Assembly (NCBI GenBank): GCA_016716835.1
Contig: JADJUW010000002.1
Location: 248,001-312,000 of the forward strand
Length of the DNA stretch: 64,000 nt
Reading direction: 5' to 3'
From: Myxococcales bacterium
GTDB lineage: Bacteria; Myxococcota_A; Polyangia; Haliangiales; Haliangiaceae
Position numbers and translations under genes: made by a program
Shown: positions 59,383-64,000 of the stretch, one piece after another
How positions within the stretch are numbered: the first letter of the stretch is position 1
Layout: the number at the start of each line of letters is the position of its first letter
The notes under the pieces: model-generated
The model's input: the letters and a program-made list of their open reading frames with translations, nothing else
What the model was told of the DNA's origin: nothing
Database searches by the model: none

Positions 59383-60275
59383 CAATAGCGAAAAATATCG
59401 AAGCGTCCGTTCGGCAGCGGCTGCTCAACTTGTCAAAAGAGAGAGGCGAAGATTTTGGACTTGTACTTTCGCGTTTCGCGATCGAACGCCTTTTGTTTCG
59501 GATTGCGACTTCGCCGCACAAGGGCAAGTTCATCCTTAAGGGCGCTACGCTGTTTACGGTTTGGTCTGGAACACCGCATCGAGCGACGAGAGACCTCGAC
59601 CTGCTGGGCTTCGGTGACAATTCGCCCGATGAGCTGACGCGTACCTTTCGTGGGATTTGCATGGTAGCCACGGTGCAGGACGGCCTGAAGTTTGACGATA
59701 AAAGCGTGAGCGCCGCGCCCATCCGCGAAGACAACATCTACGGAGGCATTCGAATCACGCTGGTGGCAAAGCTCGGCACAACACGCATTCCTGTACAGGT
59801 CGACGTTGGTTTTGGCGATGACCTTGTGCCGAACCCGTCCGAGGTGACGTTGCCCGCACTGCTGGAGTTCCCGGCACCAGTGCTCCGCGCCTACGCCAAA
59901 GAAACCGTCATCGCTGAAAAGTTTCACGCGATGGTCGTCCTCGGCATGAGCAACAGCCGGATGAAGGATTTCTTCGACATTGCTTGGCTCGCGGAGCACT
60001 TCGATTTTGACGAGGCGGTGCTGCGGAGCGCCATCGAATCGACGTTCAACAGGCGAAGCACACCTATCCCGGAGACAACGCCGCTGTGTTTGACGGATGA
60101 GTTCTTCGCAGATGCTGCCAAGCAGCGGCAATGGCATGCATTCACCAACCGCATTGCCCAGCCATCAGTTTCCTTTGAGGAAGTCGTTCGTCAAATTTCA
60201 CACTTTCTTGGCGTGTTGTTGTCACCCAAGCAAGCTCGAAAGTGGATAGTTGGCGGACCATGGAGGTCAGAATGA
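59379..60275 (+). CDS. abiEii: AbiEii-type nucleotidyltransferase toxin
   Basis: A 298-residue AbiEii toxin: KGATLF (Lys54-Gly55) and RDLDLLG with Asp72 and Asp74 form the nucleotidyltransferase site, and EKFHAMVVLG..RMKDFFDI is the family's second signature (Lys/Asp). Such enzymes add nucleotides to tRNA or other targets and stop growth, giving phage abortive infection or element stability. Coupled to abiEi by ATGA. It lies outside the 42-kb island. Confidence 0.88.
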   Translation: MTIAKNIEASVRQRLLNLSKERGEDFGLVLSRFAIERLLFRIATSPHKGKFILKGATLFTVWSGTPHRATRDLDLLGFGDNSPDELTRTFRGICMVATVQDGLKFDDKSVSAAPIREDNIYGGIRITLVAKLGTTRIPVQVDVGFGDDLVPNPSEVTLPALLEFPAPVLRAYAKETVIAEKFHAMVVLGMSNSRMKDFFDIAWLAEHFDFDEAVLRSAIESTFNRRSTPIPETTPLCLTDEFFADAAKQRQWHAFTNRIAQPSVSFEEVVRQISHFLGVLLSPKQARKWIVGGPWRSE

Positions 60276-60381
60276 ATCTCACAGGCCTGCATTGGGGTGC
60301 TGGCGCTTTGTATTGTGCTGGCATGCGGTCATCATCCCCTAAAGTGATGCCACCCAAAGCTGGTAAACGGGGCGCCCGGCC

Positions 60382-60930
60382 CTAGAGCCCGCGCCTATAG
60401 TGCATAGCGACGGCGCCGCAGCGGAGCGGCATCGCCGAGACCAGCTCGAGGCGGCGCGTGCTCGGCAAGCCGCGTTGGTATAGCGTTGGGCCGTGGCCGA
60501 CGATGCGGGGTTGGATGAGGAACTTGTACTCGTCGATTAGATCTAACCGGTCAAGCTCCACCGCGAGCTTGCCGCTACCGAGTAGCACGCCGGTTGGGGT
60601 CGCATCCTTTAGTTGCTGAACTCTTGCGCGCAAGTCGCCGGTGAGATGGTGGCTGTTGGTCCACGGAAAATCTTTTCGCGTCGACGACACCACGTACTTT
60701 GGTTTGGTCTCGAGCTTGACCGCCCACTCGCGCAACGCAGGCGGCGCCTCGGTCTCGCCGCGGGCGACGGACGGCCAGTAGCTCTCCATCATCTCGTACG
60801 TGACGCGGCCCCACAGCATCGCGCCGCCCTCGTCCATGAGGCGGGTGAAGAAGGCGTGTGTCTCGTCGTTGGCGATCCCCTCTTGGTGGTCGACGCAGCC
60901 GTCCAAGGTAACGTTGAGGCTAAAAGTCAT
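60382..60930 (-). CDS. RibD C-terminal / dihydrofolate-reductase-like protein
   Basis: A 182-residue protein of the RibD_C/DHFR-like family (YwjB, YyaP group): TFSLNVTLDGCVD at the start, GAMLWGRVTYEMMESYWP, KYVVSSTRKDF and IDEYKFLIQPRIVGHGPTLYQ are its recurring segments. Such proteins bind NADPH; the substrate is unknown. Start M4 at 60930; the frame also allows 60939. It converges with abiEii. Confidence 0.82.
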   Translation of the reverse strand: MTFSLNVTLDGCVDHQEGIANDETHAFFTRLMDEGGAMLWGRVTYEMMESYWPSVARGETEAPPALREWAVKLETKPKYVVSSTRKDFPWTNSHHLTGDLRARVQQLKDATPTGVLLGSGKLAVELDRLDLIDEYKFLIQPRIVGHGPTLYQRGLPSTRRLELVSAMPLRCGAVAMHYRRGL

Positions 60931-61066
60931 GAGTCCCATGCGGCAGGTCTAACACTGCGAGCGATGCAAACGGATCGCGGCGCAGACTTTTCGCTGAGGC
61001 GGCTGGGACGGGCGCGTGTAGGGCGCGACCTGCGCCCTGCGTAGTCGTGATAAACATCTGCCTACT

Positions 61067-61633
61067 ATGCGTCGATTGACAATACCCGTCGCGCTACTCA
61101 TCGTCGGTCTTGGCCTGGGCTGTCGCGGGCCGACGCCGAAGCTGGCCCCGACGCCCAGTGCGCAGCCGAACCTTGGCGGTGCTGGCGCGATGTTGGTAGC
61201 AGACCTGCAATACGTGGATATCAGCAGCGGCATGACGTTCTTTTCGTTGCAGCGCGACGGCGTCTTTCGCGCGGGAAAACGCATCGTCGGTCGGCTCGAT
61301 GGCGCGGGGACCTTCGTGTTCGATGATACGCAGGGGCGCGTTACAGCGACGCTTTCTGAGAACGGCCGCATTGCAATTATCGCGTCAGAGGGAACGGACT
61401 TGGCCGCCATACCGGGGAGGCTTGGTCGACTGCTAACCGATTTCGAAGGACGGGTTGAGTCCGGCTATACACTTGGCTCCGATGCCACCGCAACTATTGC
61501 GCTAGGCAACACGCTCGCGTTTGACGACCAAGGACGCCTCGCTGACCGCGAAATGATGGTCAAAGGGCTCACGCCGCAAACGCGACGCACCGCAATGTTT
61601 CTCTATCTCGTGTTGGCGATGATCACGCAGTAA
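61067..61633 (+). CDS. Putative lipoprotein, unknown function
   Basis: A 188-residue protein with a signal peptide and lipobox (GLGLGC), then a beta-rich domain of no recognised family (VADLQYVDISSGMTFFSLQRDG; GRLDGAGTFVFDDTQGRVTATLSENG). It ends with a hydrophobic stretch (AMFLYLVLAMI). Starts divergently from the DHFR-like gene. Confidence 0.55.
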   Translation: MRRLTIPVALLIVGLGLGCRGPTPKLAPTPSAQPNLGGAGAMLVADLQYVDISSGMTFFSLQRDGVFRAGKRIVGRLDGAGTFVFDDTQGRVTATLSENGRIAIIASEGTDLAAIPGRLGRLLTDFEGRVESGYTLGSDATATIALGNTLAFDDQGRLADREMMVKGLTPQTRRTAMFLYLVLAMITQ

Positions 61634-61665
61634 CGTAGCCGTCGCGTTGCACGGGTCGGCACCTG

Positions 61666-62058
61666 CTATTGTTGGTCTGGCTTCGATGATAGCTGACTCG
61701 AAAGCCAGGACTGTGCGGACGTGCGGCCGAGCTGCAACGCAAGGCCACCCATCAGCGCGCCAAGACCGCTCGGTAAAAGAGTCCGGCCGCTGCGCCCAAC
61801 GCCGACCGCCACGCCGCCCGCTAAGGCGAGCGCGGCTGCGGCGAGCGGGTGTTGGCGAATCTGCGAGGACACTTCGGTGGCGTCTTTCAAAGGTTCGACC
61901 CGACGTCGCAACTCGCGAAGTCTCCGTCCGATGCTCTGGCTGGCGTCGGCAATTCTCCTCGCGTAGCCCCCACGCTCGTCGGCCTGGTCGTGCTTAACCA
62001 TCGCGGTATCAGCAGCGCCGGCGCGCGAATTGAGCTCATTGCGGGCAAGTTCCGTCAT
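61666..62058 (-). CDS. Small membrane-associated protein, unknown
   Basis: A 130-residue protein with an amphipathic charged helix (RRIADASQSIGRRLRELRRRVEPL) and a Gly/Ala-rich membrane segment (AAAALALAGGVAVGVG). The pattern, and the neighbouring DUF883- and YqjE-like genes, fit the YqjD/YqjE/YqjK group of inner-membrane, possibly ribosome-associated proteins. Function unknown. Confidence 0.6.
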   Translation of the reverse strand: MTELARNELNSRAGAADTAMVKHDQADERGGYARRIADASQSIGRRLRELRRRVEPLKDATEVSSQIRQHPLAAAALALAGGVAVGVGRSGRTLLPSGLGALMGGLALQLGRTSAQSWLSSQLSSKPDQQ

Positions 62059-62073
62059 GGTTGAGGTCCTGTT

Positions 62074-62349
62074 CTAGCGACGTGCAAGGCGCGTGACGAG
62101 GTAGCCGATGCCGAACGCGCTGGCTACCGCCGTGAGTGGACGCGCTTTAATCACCTTGGTAAGCGAGGCAATCATGGTCTCCCCACGCTGCACGACCATG
62201 TCTTTGGCTTCGACGGCGCGGTCCTTGGCGTCGCTTATAAGATGTTTGCCGGCGTCGGATAGCTCTGACACGAGCTTTCCAGCGTGGTCAGTCGCGTCCT
62301 TGGCAGATGATGAAGCGTTCCCGGAAGTGTTCGTATTGTATGTTGACAT
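62074..62349 (-). CDS. DUF883 (ElaB/YqjD)-like membrane protein
   Basis: A 91-residue protein: Ser/Thr/Asn-rich start, a long charged helix (LVSELSDAGKHLISDAKDRAVEAKDMVVQRGETM) and a C-terminal membrane helix (PLTAVASAFGIGYLVTRLARR), the order of the DUF883 family. E. coli relatives tether ribosomes to the membrane in stationary phase. Start M7 at 62349, with AGGAG upstream. 15 bases before the next gene. Confidence 0.8.
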   Translation of the reverse strand: MSTYNTNTSGNASSSAKDATDHAGKLVSELSDAGKHLISDAKDRAVEAKDMVVQRGETMIASLTKVIKARPLTAVASAFGIGYLVTRLARR

Positions 62350-62650
62350 AGTAATCTCCTGGCCCAACCATGTGCATACGGCGTGCCATGCTCAAGGTGT
62401 TGCTACGCCCTTGGTAATGGTTAAAATAGCGAGCGCTGACGCACAGCGAGCGCGGCAGCGGCACAAGCGGGCACAAATGCGCGGCCACTACTCGCGGGCG
62501 TAAGGCAGGCCTAGCGGCTCATTTATTGCACTGTGCAGACCTGTGACTATTAGTGACGAAGTCAATCCACGCAACGATCAACGCAACGACCGCCAGTCAT
62601 TTCCCTGCGGCCACGTTGATGAATCCAATGTTGCCCTGATCGGAGGGTTG

Positions 62651-62929
62651 ATGGCAGATGCGAACGATTTGGCCCTGGGGCACCTAGATCGCCTAAAGCA
62701 TGAATTAAAACAGGAAGTTGACTCGTTAAAGTCGATGATCGTTACGTGGTTGCTGGTGCTGGGCCTTGCCATCGTGGGTGCAGTGCACGTTACGTCTGCC
62801 GCCGCGTTAGCCCTCGCCGACGGCACAGGATGGCAGTTGTGGCTGTGCTATGGCCTGGTTGCAAGTGTTGTGCTGCTGCTCGCGGGAATCGTCGTGATTT
62901 CCCGACAAGCCGCGAAGGAAGAGTTATGA
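62651..62929 (+). CDS. YqjE / phage-holin-like membrane protein
   Basis: A 92-residue protein: a charged helix (ANDLALGHLDRLKHELKQEVDSL) and two membrane segments (MIVTWLLVLGLAIVGAVHV; WQLWLCYGLVASVVLLLAGIVVI), the pattern of YqjE-like proteins often linked to DUF883 genes. GGAGGG lies 4 bases before ATG 62651, which decides against the GTG at 62543. Confidence 0.72.
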   Translation: MADANDLALGHLDRLKHELKQEVDSLKSMIVTWLLVLGLAIVGAVHVTSAAALALADGTGWQLWLCYGLVASVVLLLAGIVVISRQAAKEEL

Positions 62930-63036
62930 CGACGCCGCGTCGGCGATCATCGGCACGACGAATCCGATGGAAGATGGCTTTCTGATATTCAAGAATAGCT
63001 GAGCTACCATCTGACCCATGCTTGAAATTACCAGGG

Positions 63037-63825
63037 TCAGCAGCGGCGTCGCGGGGTCTCGCGTGAGCGCTCGTGCGCGGCAGGCGAGGCGAAGCCCTTG
63101 GAGGTGGAGTACGCCCAGGCCTTCTCGATATATGCCGCGGCGTCGGGCGTCTTGCACGCCGTGTCGCCGTGGTCAATTTCGACCTTGCCAATGCGCTTAG
63201 CGGCGGCGATGGCCGATTTGCGCAACCCGGCGCTGCGGCACCCGATGGCGATGAGGGCCAGGTTCATTGCCTCGCGCTCTGCATTGGGCGCTGCATGAAT
63301 GGTGCGGGCGATGTCGGCGAGGTGCTTCTCGAAGGAAGCATCCATCGATTTTTCGTCGCGCTCTGCCAATTGCCCAAGGAGGGACCACCCGTAGCAGCGC
63401 TTGCCTTCGTCCTTGGACCCCAGCCACTGGGCCACCTTCTTGGCGGCGTGCGGTCCCTCTGCCGCTACCATGCCGACGTAGCTGCTACACATCCGCGCGG
63501 TCATCTCGCTAGCCCAGCGGTCAAGGTCGGCCGAGGTCATGCGCGCAGGGTCGACGATTTTAACCGCGAGATTTCGCGCGTCGAAGTTTCCCGTGGCCCA
63601 TAACGCGAGCGCCAACTCGTGATCGACGTCAATTTTCTTCATCAAGATTTTGAGCGTAGCGAAGCTGACGCCGAACATCGGCTCCCGCGCGCCGTGCCGC
63701 GTATAGGTCTTGCGAGTTTGTTCCGAGCCCGCCGCCTTTAGCGCCCGCATCACCTCAGCAAGCGTCACGCGCGGCTTAGATTTTGCGGGTGCAGGTTTCT
63801 TGGATGTCGCTTTGGTAAGAGCCAT
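63037..63825 (-). CDS. DNA alkylation repair protein, AlkD-like
   Basis: A 262-residue helical protein of the AlkD family of HEAT-like DNA glycosylases, which remove N3- and N7-alkyl bases. Visible are YTRHGAREPMFGVSFATLKILMKKI, LWATGNFDARNLAVKIVD, DRWASEMTARMCSSYVG and the KDEGKRCYGWSLLGQL repeat. The N-terminal 30 residues are a Lys/Pro-rich tail. Start M14 at 63825; an upstream frame to 63864 is less likely. Confidence 0.78.
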   Translation of the reverse strand: MALTKATSKKPAPAKSKPRVTLAEVMRALKAAGSEQTRKTYTRHGAREPMFGVSFATLKILMKKIDVDHELALALWATGNFDARNLAVKIVDPARMTSADLDRWASEMTARMCSSYVGMVAAEGPHAAKKVAQWLGSKDEGKRCYGWSLLGQLAERDEKSMDASFEKHLADIARTIHAAPNAEREAMNLALIAIGCRSAGLRKSAIAAAKRIGKVEIDHGDTACKTPDAAAYIEKAWAYSTSKGFASPAAHERSRETPRRRC

Positions 63826-63845
63826 GGCGACCGCAGCGTAACAGC

Positions 63846-64000
63846 CTACGGTGACTGGAGCCACAGCGCGGCGCTATCGGCAATGGTATCGCCGACGCCG
63901 CGCGCAGGTCGTCCAAGCAGCCGCGCCAGGGTTGGATCGGTCGTCGCGCCCTGGCCGAAACGGAGGAGGAAATGGAGGATCGTTTGCACGTCGATCCAGT
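63846..64000 (-). CDS. NAD(P)-binding family protein, C-terminal part (5' truncated by window)
   Basis: Fifty codons end at TAG (63846-63848). The sequence LHFLLRFGQGATTDPTLARLLGRPARGVGDTIADSAALW resembles the C-terminal end of NmrA-like/extended SDR proteins, where LLGRP..(T/S)..DT.A is common. The Rossmann part lies outside the window. Family assignment is tentative. It is upstream of and parallel to the AlkD gene. Confidence 0.45.
   Translation of the reverse strand, partial: WIDVQTILHFLLRFGQGATTDPTLARLLGRPARGVGDTIADSAALWLQSP

Noticed and set aside
1..64000. CRISPR array
   Set aside because: No regularly spaced direct repeats were found; the only tandem repeats are the His-rich czcB units and the 90-bp duplication.

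Overview
The window comes from a GC-rich Gram-negative bacterium. Evidence for this is the dominance of G/C third codon positions in the flanks, several lipoproteins with lipoboxes, RND/TolC-type envelope systems, and an ECF sigma factor with a C-terminal extension. Gene content (DprE1/DprE2-like pair, YfbK-like VWA lipoprotein, split YedE genes, DGPF/ECF42 pair) would fit a myxobacterial or related deltaproteobacterial lineage, but that placement is an inference from style, not from a marker gene.

Left flank, 1-12.9 kb (core-like): the 3' end of frr, a small lipoprotein, an SDR-type threonine dehydrogenase, an M23 peptidase, a YfbK-like VWA lipoprotein, PepQ, two half-size YeeE/YedE proteins, a GtrB/DPMS-like glycosyltransferase, a methyltransferase, a membrane protein split by a -1 frame change, DprE1- and DprE2-like enzymes, a GIY-YIG protein, Dps and tRNA-Asn(GTT).

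Island, 12.94-54.95 kb: about 42 kb inserted at the 3' end of tRNA-Asn. It is bounded by a 21-bp direct repeat of the tRNA end (12922-12942 and 54926-54946). The terminator that presumably once served the tRNA now lies just beyond the right repeat. The left end carries a P4-type integrase, a translationally coupled unknown gene, an AlpA-like regulator and a toprim/DUF3987 primase-helicase. No conjugation genes are visible. The cargo is metal homeostasis in blocks: (a) BlaI-like repressor, BlaR1-like M56 protease and CzcCBA (czcA broken by one base), then a ZntA/CadA ATPase; (b) an ECF sigma factor with a Cys-rich membrane partner, a beta-propeller lipoprotein, a 36-residue CxxC membrane peptide, a c-type cytochrome lipoprotein, a methyltransferase, CusCBA and a cupredoxin lipoprotein; (c) a second CusCBA coupled by overlapping start/stop codons to a beta-CASP nuclease, a P2-type ATPase and a P-loop protein; (d) CopA with YHS and heavy-metal-binding domains, and a truncated Csp-like copper-storage protein. 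Together they would export Zn/Cd/Pb and Cu/Ag from cytoplasm and periplasm and buffer copper.

Right flank, 54.95-64 kb: an HxlR regulator divergent from SRPBCC and TfoX-N genes with a perfect 11-bp-arm palindrome between them, a DGPF protein coupled to an ECF42-like sigma factor, an AbiEi/AbiEii toxin-antitoxin pair with a palindrome at its start codon, then core-like genes: a DHFR-like reductase, a lipoprotein, DUF883- and YqjE-like membrane proteins, an AlkD-like protein and a partial NAD(P)-binding protein.

Two genes are interrupted where one base is missing from a homopolymer (9414-9417 and 25480-25483). Assembly error must be excluded first, although the first site also has the layout of a programmed -1 frameshift signal.
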